A DNA stretch of 64,000 bases, taken from the NCBI RefSeq assembly GCF_009827435.1, contig NZ_WTYM01000052.1:1-64000 (forward strand). The letters run 5' to 3'. Source of the stretch: Croceibacterium salegens. Its GTDB lineage: Bacteria > Pseudomonadota > Alphaproteobacteria > Sphingomonadales > Sphingomonadaceae. Positions 1-7,944 of this stretch are shown here, one piece after another; position 1 is the stretch's first letter; the number at the start of each line of letters is the position of its first letter. The notes beneath the pieces are model-generated. The model had not been told where the DNA came from, did not search any database, and worked only from the letters and a program-made list of their open reading frames with translations. The position numbers and the translations under genes were made by a program.

Positions 1-1400
1 ATCGGATAGTGCCCCGGCTCGGTTTCGAAGGTGATCCAGCGCAGTTCGGTGAAGGCGTCGATGCCGGCCTTGCCGCCGAAGCGGCCGTAGCCCGAGGCTT
101 TCATGCCGCCGAACGGCATCTGCGGTTCGTCCGACACCGTGCTGGCGTTGACGTGGCAGATGCCCGACTGGATCTGGCGGGCGACCTTGATGCCGCGCGC
201 GGTGTCGGTGGTGAAGACCGCGGCGGAGAGGCCGTATTCGGTGTCGTTGGCGAGCTCGATCGCGTGCGCCTCGTCGCGGGCGCGGGCGATGCCGACGACC
301 GGGCCGAAGCTCTCGTCGCGGAACAGCTTCATATCGGGCGTGACCTTGTCGACGAGGTGCGCGGGCATGAGCACGTTCTCGGTCGTCTCGCCGCCGGTCA
401 GCAGCACCGCGCCCTTGGCCAGCGCGTCGTCGATCAGCGCGTAGCACTTGTCGACCGTCTTAGTGTCGACCACCGCGCCGAGCGGGGTGTTGCCCGCCAC
501 CGGGTTGCCGACCGGCATCGATTTCACCTTGGCGGCGAACTTTTCCGCGAAGGCGTCGGCCACGCTCTCGACCACGATGATGCGCTCGGTCGACATGCAG
601 ATCTGGCCCTGGTTCATGTAGGCGCCGAACGCGGCGGCCTTGACCGCCTCGTCGAGATCGGCGTCCTCGAGCACCACCATCGGCGCCTTGCCGCCGAGTT
701 CGAGCAGCACCGGCTTGAGGTGCTCGGCGGCCCGTTTGGCGATGATCTTGCCGACCGCGGTCGAGCCGGTGAAGTTGATGCGCCGAACCTCGGGCGCGTC
801 GATCAGCGCGCCGACGACTTCGGCGGCATCCTCGGGGGCGTTGGTGACGGAGTTGACCACGCCTTCGGGGAAGCCGGCCTCGGCGAAGGCCTCGATGATC
901 AGCTCGTGGGTGCGCGGGCAGGTCTCGCTGGCCTTGAGGATCACGGCGTTGCCGCAGGCGAGCGGCACGGCGATGGCGCGCACGCCGAGGATGATCGGGG
1001 CGTTCCACGGGGCGATGCCGAGCATCACGCCGACCGGCTCGCGCAGCGCCATGGCGATGGTGCCTTCATGGTCCGAAGGGATGACCTCGCCGGCAATCTG
1101 CGTGGTCAGCGCAGCCGCCTCGCGCACCATTCCGGCGGCGAGCGCGAGGTTGAACATCGCCCAGCCTGCCGTGGCCCCGATCTCGCCCATCATCGCGGCG
1201 ACGAATTCGTCCTTCTTGGCCATCAGCGCATCGGCCGCCTTGCTGAGCACCGCGCGCCGCGCGTTGGGGCCCATCTTCGACCACTGGGCGAACCCGGCCT
1301 GCGCCTTCGCGGCGATCGCCGGGATGTCTCCCGCCTTCATTGCGGCCGCGCTCGAGGCAACCTCGCCGGTCACCGGGTTATGGCGTTGGAACGTGCTCAT
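1..1400 (-). CDS. NAD(P)-dependent aldehyde dehydrogenase, 3' end cut by window
   Basis: Aldehyde dehydrogenase superfamily enzyme that oxidises an aldehyde to the acid with NAD(P). About 466 residues are visible, reading MSTFQRHNPVTGEV at the start and ending GHYP at the window edge, so only the last residues are missing. The catalytic region is complete: the general-base context LELGGK, the nucleophile cysteine in GQICMSTERI, and the Rossmann segment NFTGSTAVGK. Best resemblance is to the vanillin/salicylaldehyde dehydrogenase branch, but the substrate cannot be read from sequence. The start at 1400 has a good GGAGAGGA ribosome-binding site 5 nt upstream. It is transcribed away from the integrated element and lies just outside its left attachment site. 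The 197 bp upstream (1401-1597) show no gene. Confidence 0.9.
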   Translation of the reverse strand, partial: MSTFQRHNPVTGEVASSAAAMKAGDIPAIAAKAQAGFAQWSKMGPNARRAVLSKAADALMAKKDEFVAAMMGEIGATAGWAMFNLALAAGMVREAAALTTQIAGEVIPSDHEGTIAMALREPVGVMLGIAPWNAPIILGVRAIAVPLACGNAVILKASETCPRTHELIIEAFAEAGFPEGVVNSVTNAPEDAAEVVGALIDAPEVRRINFTGSTAVGKIIAKRAAEHLKPVLLELGGKAPMVVLEDADLDEAVKAAAFGAYMNQGQICMSTERIIVVESVADAFAEKFAAKVKSMPVGNPVAGNTPLGAVVDTKTVDKCYALIDDALAKGAVLLTGGETTENVLMPAHLVDKVTPDMKLFRDESFGPVVGIARARDEAHAIELANDTEYGLSAAVFTTDTARGIKVARQIQSGICHVNASTVSDEPQMPFGGMKASGYGRFGGKAGIDAFTELRWITFETEPGHYP

Positions 1401-1597
1401 CTGGTCCTCTCCATGCGCGAGCCCCCTGCAGCGGCGGGCGGAATGTCTGGTTGCCCTAGTGCACATTCCGGGCGCGTTTCGAAAGGTGTTTTGGTTTTTT
1501 GGTGGGTGGGAGGGACAGGATTGTCCGGTCCGGTTGCTTTGCGCCCGGACGTCTCCGCTTCGCTCCGACTCCGAACGAGGTCCGAACCGTCATGATA

Positions 1598-1645
1598 CGC
1601 CAAAGCAAAAGGGCCGTCCCACGGGGCGGCCCTTTTGCTTTGGCG
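1598..1645 (-). terminator. Hairpin, probable original terminator of tRNA-Arg
   Basis: Perfect 19-bp inverted repeat (arms CGCCAAAGCAAAAGGGCCG and its complement) around a short loop, with A/T tracts in the arms. It directly abuts the tRNA 3'-end copy at 1641-1654. Read on the minus strand the order is tRNA 3' end with CCA and then the hairpin, which is the arrangement expected downstream of a tRNA gene. The intact tRNA now lies 24.5 kb away at 26157-26233. I infer that this hairpin terminated the tRNA before the element inserted. Confidence 0.75.
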
Positions 1646-1654
1646 CACCCGACA
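1641..1654. repeat. Left attachment site (tRNA-Arg 3' end copy)
   Basis: TGGCGCACCCGACA is identical to 26157-26170 in the same orientation. It equals the reverse complement of the last 14 nt of tRNA-Arg: CCA, discriminator G, the 3' acceptor strand and three T-stem bases. Identity stops at both edges. Such direct repeats mark tyrosine-recombinase integration into tRNA 3' ends. The true crossover core cannot be fixed without an empty site. Confidence 0.8.
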
Positions 1655-1817
1655 TTGCTAGAACTTCTGTCGCAGGCAGTGTCGGGACGTCCCTAACTAC
1701 TCTGTAAAATAAGGGATTTGTCTTCTACCGTGTTCACGGTTGATCGCCCCCGTTTGCCTGCATTTCGATCACCATGTGGGGTCGAAAGTTGGAACAATTT
1801 TATGGTGTGTATAACCT

Positions 1818-2969
1818 ATGGCACTGACAGCATTGAAGGTGAAGAACGCCAAGCCCGGTCGCTACGTTGATGGCCGTGGCTTGTGTCTTTTCGTGAAGGA
1901 AAGTGGCTCGCGCAGCTGGGTCTTGCGGATGCAGCACAACGGCAGGCGACGCGACTACGGATTGGGATCGGCGCTCGATGTGACGCTGACCGAAGCGCGG
2001 GACGCGGCGGCAGCTCTGCGCCGCCAGGTTCGCGCCGGGATCGATCCGGTTGCCGAGCGACGGAAGTCGCGCAAGGTAGTGCCCAGCTTCGAAACCGCAG
2101 CGCGCGAATGCTATGAAGCGTTGAAGGACGGCTGGAAGAACCAGAACTATCGAAACTGGATTTCCAGCATGGAAAACCACGTCTTCCCGCTGATCGGCAG
2201 GAAGCCCGTCGATCAGGTGGACAACACCCACGTCGTCGAGGTGCTCACGCCCATCTGGCTCGAAATCCCCGATACCGCCCGCAAGATTTTGCAGCGCATC
2301 GGTGCCGTGCTCGACTTCGCGCATATCAAGGGGTGGCGCGAAGAAGAGGCCGCGCTGCGCTCAGTCCGCAAGGGGTTGCCGCGCCAGACCGACAAGGTCG
2401 AACACTTCAAGGCCATGCCCTATGCCGACATTCCGGCGTTCATGAAGGAGCTGGCGACGGCATCACCCACCACGGGCCGCGATGCCCTGCGTTTCACCAT
2501 CTACAACGCCGTTCGGTCGAGCGAGACCCGCAAGGCCGTCTGGACCGAGATCGACCTCGACAAGGCGGTCTGGACCATCCCCGGCGAGCGCATGAAGGCA
2601 AAGGAAACGCATGTGGTGCCGCTCTCCAAGCCAGCGGTTTCCATTCTGCGTCGGCGCTGGAAATTGCGCACGAGCGACGATGGCCTCGTGTTCTCGAATA
2701 ATGGCGAGAAGCCCATCAGCGACATGACAATGACCAAGCTGTTGCGGGATGCCGGGATCAAGAGCGCAACCGTCCATGGCTTCCGCTCCGCATTCACCGA
2801 TTGGGCAGCGGAAAAGACTGACTTTCCGAAGGAAGTGGCGGACAAGGCATTGGCGCACAAGCTGAGCAACCAGGTCGAGGCTGCCTATCGCCGCACCGAC
2901 TTCTTCGACAAGCGGCGCGACTTGATGGCAGTGTGGGCGGAGTTTCTGCAATCCAGCGCTGCGGCCTGA
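1818..2969 (+). CDS. int: Tyrosine-type site-specific integrase
   Basis: A 383-residue phage P4/CP4-57-like integrase. The N-terminus (about 1-80) is the DUF4102 arm-binding type (LTALKVKNAKPGRYVDGRGL), followed by a SAM-like core-binding region (about 95-180). The catalytic domain shows the first arginine in AVRSSETRK, the HxxR box in VHGFRSAF and the nucleophile tyrosine in EAAYRRTDFFDKRR. Length is normal for the family. These enzymes recombine a 3' tRNA end with an attP, which fits the tRNA-Arg repeats at 1641 and 26157. Unusually, it lies beside the repeat copy that lacks the intact tRNA. A strong hairpin follows at 3085-3126. Confidence 0.93.
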   Translation: MALTALKVKNAKPGRYVDGRGLCLFVKESGSRSWVLRMQHNGRRRDYGLGSALDVTLTEARDAAAALRRQVRAGIDPVAERRKSRKVVPSFETAARECYEALKDGWKNQNYRNWISSMENHVFPLIGRKPVDQVDNTHVVEVLTPIWLEIPDTARKILQRIGAVLDFAHIKGWREEEAALRSVRKGLPRQTDKVEHFKAMPYADIPAFMKELATASPTTGRDALRFTIYNAVRSSETRKAVWTEIDLDKAVWTIPGERMKAKETHVVPLSKPAVSILRRRWKLRTSDDGLVFSNNGEKPISDMTMTKLLRDAGIKSATVHGFRSAFTDWAAEKTDFPKEVADKALAHKLSNQVEAAYRRTDFFDKRRDLMAVWAEFLQSSAAA

Positions 2970-3084
2970 CCTTTGGCCAAGCCCTCATTGAGATATGCAA
3001 AAGCGTGGATTAGCGGCCCGGTCAGGGGTCAATGAGCTGATCTCGAAATAAATTCCACCGAAGTCAATGCCCTGTAGGATCATT

Positions 3085-3126
3085 GCCTGATTCACCGTCT
3101 TTCTGGTTGAAAGATGGTGAATCAGG
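3085..3126. terminator. Long inverted repeat after integrase
   Basis: An inverted repeat of about 19 bp (arms beginning GCCTGATTCACC and ending GGTGAATCAGGC, one G-T pair) around the loop TGGTT. It lies 115 nt after the integrase stop and 73 nt before the next start. There is no clear T-run, so it could be a terminator or a regulatory structure. Confidence 0.5.
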
Positions 3127-3198
3127 CTGTAACAAGCTGTCAGAGCATGAATCATCTTCCACGAGTTCATGCTCAAAACGGAACCGAAAGGAACAGTC

Positions 3199-3681
3199 AT
3201 GAACAGCAACGCAATTATTATCACAGCCGACACGTTCAAGTCACTCCCAAAGAATGTCCAGGAAGCGGTCTTAGAAGCTGCTTTCGGCGGCAAAATCAGT
3301 CCAACCACAGCTCGCCATGCCGAGCTTTTGGACGAGGAAGACGACAGCTTTGCCCAATTGTCACCTACCCAAGCAAGAGAATTCTACAACGGGTGTGGTG
3401 AAAAGACACGCAAAGCGCTCGAAGTGATTGCGCAAAGCGAAAGCCGGCAGTTTCACTTGGCCGATGTCGCTAAAGCGATTGGCGTCCGACCTGACGAATT
3501 GCGTGGCGTATGGGGTGGGTTAACTCGAAGACTTTACACGGTAACCGGTGAGAACGATGGCTATCTCATTAACTGGGAGCGACATGATCCGGTAGATGAC
3601 GACGAGGGGAACTATATCGATCACATCGGTGAGGTCTCAGAGCTTACGTACCAGAGCTTTCGGAAGCTACTCGTAAAGTAA
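3199..3681 (+). CDS. Hypothetical winged-helix-like protein
   Basis: A 160-residue protein starting MNSNAIIITADTF. I chose ATG 3199 because AAAGGAAC precedes it at the right distance; an ATG 30 nt upstream is also in frame. The C-terminal half (about 70-150: FYNGCGEKTRKALEVIA, LADVAKAIGV, VWGGLTRR) has the helix spacing of a winged-helix DNA-binding domain and resembles small alphaproteobacterial proteins of unknown role. The N-terminal half is acidic and polar. Its position beside the integrase and its bracketing by two hairpins suggest a regulator carried by the element, but no function can be assigned. Confidence 0.65.
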   Translation: MNSNAIIITADTFKSLPKNVQEAVLEAAFGGKISPTTARHAELLDEEDDSFAQLSPTQAREFYNGCGEKTRKALEVIAQSESRQFHLADVAKAIGVRPDELRGVWGGLTRRLYTVTGENDGYLINWERHDPVDDDEGNYIDHIGEVSELTYQSFRKLLVK

Positions 3682-3684
3682 CGA

Positions 3685-3717
3685 AAGGTGGGCCGAGGAT
3701 TTCTCTCGGCCCACCTT
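3685..3717. terminator. Bidirectional-type terminator hairpin
   Basis: Perfect 13-bp stem (AAGGTGGGCCGAG and its complement) with a 7-nt loop, starting 3 nt after the stop of the 3199 gene. It lies between that gene and the convergent 3754 gene, so it can serve both. There is no strong T-run. Confidence 0.65.
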
Positions 3718-3753
3718 CCGCCTTCAAAGACCACACAAAAAATCTGAGCGAAG

Positions 3754-3948
3754 TTAATTCGATTGGCCATTGCGTATAATCAATTCATGCAAGCTGGCAG
3801 TGGTGACGCGTGTCGCCTTACCGATCTTCACAGTTTCTACTTCGCCCTTCGAGATCAGCTCGTACAGCTTTGTGCGCCCGATGCCGATCATGCGTGCAGC
3901 GTCATTGATCCTGACGCAGATCGGCTCGCTAGGTTGATGGCTGCTCAT
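3754..3948 (-). CDS. Excisionase-family helix-turn-helix protein
   Basis: A 64-residue protein of the excisionase/MerR-like HTH_17 type: VRINDAARMIGIGRTKLYELISKGEVETVKIGKATRV is the standard helix-turn-helix plus wing. Such proteins on integrative elements bend DNA for excision (Xis/RDF) or regulate element genes. Its ATG overlaps the stop of the upstream AlpA-like gene (ATGA), so the two are translationally coupled. Which of the two is the recombination directionality factor cannot be told from sequence. Confidence 0.8.
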   Translation of the reverse strand: MSSHQPSEPICVRINDAARMIGIGRTKLYELISKGEVETVKIGKATRVTTASLHELIIRNGQSN

Positions 3949-4151
3949 TCCGCCGGTTCCTCTTCACGATATTGAACGGGATCGGCAATCCAGCGGTTGA
4001 TGGCTGACTCGTGCCAGCCCGCGCCGTGGATGCTGATCTTGACCTGCGACGGGAACGTGCCCTCTGCGATCTTGCGATAAATGGTGGAGCGGGAAAGGCC
4101 GGTGCGGTCGAGCACGGTCTTGAGGCGGATAATGCGTTCGGTATTCGACAT
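3945..4151 (-). CDS. AlpA-family transcriptional regulator
   Basis: A 68-residue AlpA/prophage-regulatory-type protein: LKTVLDRTGLSRSTIYRKIAEGTFPSQVKI followed by the GWHESAINRWIA segment typical of AlpA. AlpA in CP4-57 activates integrase/excision, so a control role in excision is likely here. I chose ATG 4151 because homology begins at once (MSNTERIIRLKTV). The open frame runs further upstream, but that part is low-complexity and unconvincing. It is coupled to the excisionase-like gene by an ATGA overlap. Confidence 0.8.
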   Translation of the reverse strand: MSNTERIIRLKTVLDRTGLSRSTIYRKIAEGTFPSQVKISIHGAGWHESAINRWIADPVQYREEEPAE

Positions 4152-4500
4152 GGGGCATTCTCGCTTTGATACCGGCGGCCCCTCGCTAGAACATAATGAG
4201 AACTTTTTGATGTAGCACAAGGGTCGGTTTGAGTTGGAATTTGGCCAATTCTTTAGTGATTTGCGAGATTTGAGCCGCCTACGGACGGGTAGAGACATTT
4301 GCGGACAAACCGCTGCGCCACCCTCGGTTTTGGAAATTTTTTCGTTCGGCCCGATCCTGCGACCGACGTGCGGAGAAATGCGACGGCAGTGGCGGATTTC
4401 CGCGCCAGCGTTGCTCGATTTTGCGCACGACTCGAAACCTCGTCCAGACGTTTCGCAATAGTCTGCGCCCAGCCAATCTGAGGACAGCATTGATATCAGA
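4152..4500. other. Intergenic spacer, divergent promoters expected
   Basis: About 350 bp between the divergent alpA-like gene and the helicase gene. Open frames here look like chance. An AT-rich stretch at about 4190-4215 is a plausible promoter for the alpA side. I see no recognisable RNA or repeat. Confidence 0.4.
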
Positions 4501-7203
4501 ATGGTCGGAGAGTGTTCAGGCCGCTATTTCGGCAAAATGCTGAATGACATGAACTTCAAAGGGAACTGGCGAGACTATCAAGCCCGAATCCTTGAAGAGA
4601 TGGACGAGCATTTTGATGACGGAAGACTGCATGTCGTCGCCGCCCCTGGGGCTGGAAAGACGGTACTCGGTCTGGAGATCGTGCGCCGTATCGGAAGGCC
4701 GGCGCTGGTATTTGCTCCAACGATTGCCATTCGCGAACAGTGGGCACACCGGCTTTGCCCGCTGTTTCTCGACACGCCACCGATACCGGAGGCAATCTCT
4801 CGCAATCTTGCAAACTTCCGCGAATTGACGCTGGCGACCTATCAGGCGCTCGATAACCTGCGGCGCGGCGAGGAACTCGACGCGCTGATTGAAAAGCTGA
4901 ATTACCGGGGGCCGCTGACGCTGGTTCTGGACGAAGCACATCACCTGCGGCGGGAGTGGTGGAAATGCCTCAACGAGATGGCCAACCGGCTAGAGGATGT
5001 CCGTCTGGTCGCGCTGACTGCAACACCCCCTTACGATGCCAGCTTTGCCGAATGGTCTCGCTACGAGGAACTGTGCGGGCCGATAGACCTCGAAATCGGC
5101 ATTCCCGAGCTTGTGCGCAATGGCGATCTCTGTCCTCATCAGGATCACCTCATCCTGTTGCAACCGACCGAAGATGCTCTGGCGCTGCTCGATAGAAGGC
5201 GCGCGGCCATCGGTTCGCTGCACATGGCATTGCGCCAAGACGACGGATTGCTGGACTGGCTGGCAGAGCACCCCTGGCTGACGGAATCGGAAGCGCATGT
5301 CGAAGAGATCCTCGAAGCGCCCGAGATGTTATCGGCAGCGCTCGTTCTGCTGGCTTCAGCCGGACGGGAACTGCCCCGTCCCCCGCTGAAGTTGCTTGGT
5401 GTGTCGGCGCGCGATGTGCCGCCGCCATCGCTGTTCTGGCTCGAACGCTTTATGGACGGCGTGATATCGCAACACACTGCTGACTTCCCTCTCGATCCGG
5501 CACGCCTCAAGACTCTGCGCGACCGGCTGAATCGTCATGGCCTCATCGAAGGTGGTCGCGTTCGGCTGCAGCACACACGCTCTGTCTTCAAACTGATGAC
5601 CTCCAGTCTCGCAAAGCTGGATTCGATAGTGGACATTGCGAAGGCCGAACACGATGCGCTGGACGACGATTTGCGCATGGTCGTGTTGTCCGATCATATT
5701 CGCGCTGGAGAGCTGCCAAACCGTCCGGATGCGGAGTTCAAGCCTGCCAAGCTCGGCGTGGTGCCGATCTTCGAAAAGCTGAGACGTTCAGGCATCGCCG
5801 ATGAATATCTCGGCGTTCTGACTGGTAGTCTGGTCATCCTTCCAAAGCGCGCTCTGTCAATGCTGCCTCACGTTGCCGAGGAACTGCACTTCGATCCTGG
5901 TAACTTTCGAGCAAGCGACTTGCCGGGTTGCCCGGACCACGTGCGTATCGAATGCAGGAGCGGTGGCACCGCTGAATTCGTCCGCCTCGTCACAGCCCTG
6001 TTCACACGCGGCGAGGTTCGCATACTCGTCGGCACGCAGTCGCTGCTCGGCGAGGGATGGGATGCGCCAGCACTCAACAGCCTCGTGCTTGCGAGCAATA
6101 CGGCGTCCTTCATGCTGTCCAACCAGATGCGCGGACGAGCAATCCGGATCGATCCGGCCAGGCCCAGCAAGGTAGCCAATATCTGGCATTTGGCGACAGT
6201 CGATCCGGAGGATCGCGAAAGCTGGGACGCGGTCGTCTCGACTTTCAACTGGGGTTGTCTCAACGATGGAGGCGCACCTGGGTTGTCTGACATCGAAGTG
6301 ATCGCGCGCCGCTTCAAGGCATTCGAAGGGATTTCCAATGGAGCGTCCACCCTCATCGAAGACGGCGTTGCCCGACTGGGCCTTGATCCATCGAAACCGG
6401 CCGCATTCGCGAACCTCAAGACATTTGCAGCCGCAGCGGACCGTCCCGCCATTGCAGAGCGCTGGAAGGTGTCTCTTGGTGAAGGGGCCGAGCGAGCGCA
6501 GGTGCGCGAAACCGCGGCTCCCCGTTACGCACCGCGCGCTTTAAGCTGGTTCGATACCCTGCAGGCATTGGGTTGGAGCGCGGCGGGTAGTGGAGCCTTT
6601 GCAGCGGCCAACGAATTGCGGGGGCTTGCGTCATACGAGGGAATTGGGGTCATCGCGATGGGGCTCGCCGGTGTTGCGACGCTCGCAAGCCTGCCCCGCC
6701 TGGCAAAGGCCGGGAGGCTCGTTTGGCGTAATGGTTCACTGGAAGGTAGTCTGGAATCGGTGACCCGCGTTGTCTTGCGTTCGCTGGTCGATGCCGATCT
6801 CATTAGCGGGCGCGAACTGGATACCGCGCAGGTCGAAATCCGCACAAGCCTGGACGGGCGCAAGGATATCGTCCTGACCGGAGTAAGCCGGGCCGCCGAA
6901 CGGCAAGTCATGCAGGCAATCGCAGAGATTTTGGGGCCGGTGCAGAACCCGCGTTACCTGCTGGTGCGCAATTCATGGCTCGGCCTGAAGAAGCGGGTCG
7001 ATTACCACGCTGTGCCTGCCGCGCTGGGGGCTCGCAAAGAAAATGCCGAACGATTAGCCGAACTCTGGCGCAGCGGTGTCGGCTCATCGAAGCTCGTGTT
7101 CACGCGGACAGCGGACGGCAGACGAACTTTGCTACGAGCAAGAGCGTCCTCGTTCGCTGCGGGATATCAACGGATCGTGGATCGACGGTCAGTATGGCTG
7201 TGA
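4501..7203 (+). CDS. Orphan SF2 DEAD/DEAH-box helicase
   Basis: A 900-residue superfamily 2 helicase. The Walker A motif is AAPGAGKT (about 47-54), motif II is LDEAHHL (about 144-150) and motif III is TATPPYD. The second RecA lobe carries GTQSLLGEGWDAPALN and the motif VI region QMRGRAIRIDP (about 541). After the helicase core there are about 330 further residues, including a hydrophobic stretch (GIGVIAMGLAGVATLASL, about 710-735) and a C-terminal domain I do not recognise. Possible alternative starts are ATG 4537 and 4549; none has a strong ribosome-binding site. No methylase, nuclease or partner gene lies next to it. Large orphan helicases on islands are often defence genes, but this is inference. 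Its 3' end overlaps traD by 15 nt, convergently. Confidence 0.85.
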   Translation: MVGECSGRYFGKMLNDMNFKGNWRDYQARILEEMDEHFDDGRLHVVAAPGAGKTVLGLEIVRRIGRPALVFAPTIAIREQWAHRLCPLFLDTPPIPEAISRNLANFRELTLATYQALDNLRRGEELDALIEKLNYRGPLTLVLDEAHHLRREWWKCLNEMANRLEDVRLVALTATPPYDASFAEWSRYEELCGPIDLEIGIPELVRNGDLCPHQDHLILLQPTEDALALLDRRRAAIGSLHMALRQDDGLLDWLAEHPWLTESEAHVEEILEAPEMLSAALVLLASAGRELPRPPLKLLGVSARDVPPPSLFWLERFMDGVISQHTADFPLDPARLKTLRDRLNRHGLIEGGRVRLQHTRSVFKLMTSSLAKLDSIVDIAKAEHDALDDDLRMVVLSDHIRAGELPNRPDAEFKPAKLGVVPIFEKLRRSGIADEYLGVLTGSLVILPKRALSMLPHVAEELHFDPGNFRASDLPGCPDHVRIECRSGGTAEFVRLVTALFTRGEVRILVGTQSLLGEGWDAPALNSLVLASNTASFMLSNQMRGRAIRIDPARPSKVANIWHLATVDPEDRESWDAVVSTFNWGCLNDGGAPGLSDIEVIARRFKAFEGISNGASTLIEDGVARLGLDPSKPAAFANLKTFAAAADRPAIAERWKVSLGEGAERAQVRETAAPRYAPRALSWFDTLQALGWSAAGSGAFAAANELRGLASYEGIGVIAMGLAGVATLASLPRLAKAGRLVWRNGSLEGSLESVTRVVLRSLVDADLISGRELDTAQVEIRTSLDGRKDIVLTGVSRAAERQVMQAIAEILGPVQNPRYLLVRNSWLGLKKRVDYHAVPAALGARKENAERLAELWRSGVGSSKLVFTRTADGRRTLLRARASSFAAGYQRIVDRRSVWL

Positions 7204-7458
7204 TTGGGGTGATATATCACGCTGCTGCTCTGCCTCGAACGCCCGCTTTCCCTTGCGCCGGAACAGCACCAGCGCCTGCGCGCCATCCGGCCCGCTCAGC
7301 TTGGCGGCGACGGTGAGGAATGCGCCGTAGAGCGCAGCGCGATCATCATCGGTCAGTTCAACCAGATCGGCCTTGGCGACCAGGCCGCCCAGCTCGATCA
7401 GTTGCCGGGTCCGTTCATGACGTTTGACCTGCCATTCGCGCATGTCGGTTCGTGCCAT
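7189..7458 (-). CDS. traD: Conjugal transfer protein TraD
   Basis: An 89-residue protein matching the small TraD of alphaproteobacterial (Ti-like) mobilisation regions: MREWQVKRHERTRQLIELGGLVAKADLVEL, then AALYGAFL. It is encoded 7 nt after traC, divergent from traA, which is the standard order in this family. TraC and TraD are thought to act as relaxosome accessory proteins. ATG 7458 was chosen because it immediately follows traC; the longer upstream frame lies inside traC. Confidence 0.8.
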   Translation of the reverse strand: MARTDMREWQVKRHERTRQLIELGGLVAKADLVELTDDDRAALYGAFLTVAAKLSGPDGAQALVLFRRKGKRAFEAEQQRDISPQSQPY

Positions 7459-7465
7459 TGCTGCC

Positions 7466-7771
7466 TCAAGCCGATGCCGCGCCGCCGTCGAGCGGGAGAG
7501 TGCCTTCCGACTGTTTGCTAGGTCCGCTCGCAGTGTCGCATGACTCACCCTGAAAGAAGGCCGCGCCGCGCTTGCGCCAGCCCTCCCCGGTCGCCTTGTC
7601 GTTGTTGGCCGCCGCATCGAGCAGCGCGCCCGCCAGCACATCGGCATCGAGCGTGTCGGCTCCGGTTGCTGTAACCAGCGCGCCGAGGTCGCGCACGCGG
7701 CGTTCCTTCAACTGCTTTGCCTTGTCGGCCAGGGCCTTCAGTTCCGAATCAAAATCGCGGGGTTTGCGCAT
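7466..7771 (-). CDS. traC: Conjugal transfer protein TraC
   Basis: A 101-residue TraC-family relaxosome accessory protein: MRKPRDFDSELKALADKAKQ, then RRVRDLGALVTATGADTLDADVLAGALL, then KGRGAAFFQG-type C-terminus (here WRKRGAAFFQGE). Charged, helical and divergent from traA with the presumed oriT between them. The start ATG 7771 is preceded by GGAGATATCCC. The gene is complete. Confidence 0.85.
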   Translation of the reverse strand: MRKPRDFDSELKALADKAKQLKERRVRDLGALVTATGADTLDADVLAGALLDAAANNDKATGEGWRKRGAAFFQGESCDTASGPSKQSEGTLPLDGGAASA

Positions 7772-7885
7772 GGGATATCTCCATCGTTGGTGTGATGGAG
7801 CCATGATAATCTCTGAGCTTTCCCAATGCAGTAAGGTCGCCGGGACAGTGTGAAACCGCCTAGTCCCGATCAGGATTTTATCATG

Positions 7886-7912
7886 AGAGGGCGCGCTTAT
7901 ACGTCGTGCTGA
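7886..7912. other. Candidate oriT nic region
   Basis: Within the 173-bp traC-traA spacer, GGGCGCGCTTATACGTCG closely resembles the nic-region consensus of Ti-plasmid/RSF1010-type (MOBQ) origins (GGGCGCAATTATACGTCG-like), and is followed by GCTGACGC as in those plasmids. A MobA/TraA-type relaxase encoded 40 bp away is the matching enzyme. The cleavage position is inferred from the family, not shown. Confidence 0.65.
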
Positions 7913-7944
7913 CGCAGGCTTTGCGGTGTAACTGGATTGCCGAC

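Noticed and set aside
9-1595. Long plus-strand frame (528 codons) opposite the aldehyde dehydrogenase gene
   Set aside because: It is the antisense shadow of a well-supported gene in GC-rich DNA; composition (H, R, D, G rich) is typical of such shadows.
3945-4490. Longer AlpA-like protein (181 residues)
   Set aside because: The upstream extension is low-complexity and off-family; homology begins at ATG 4151.
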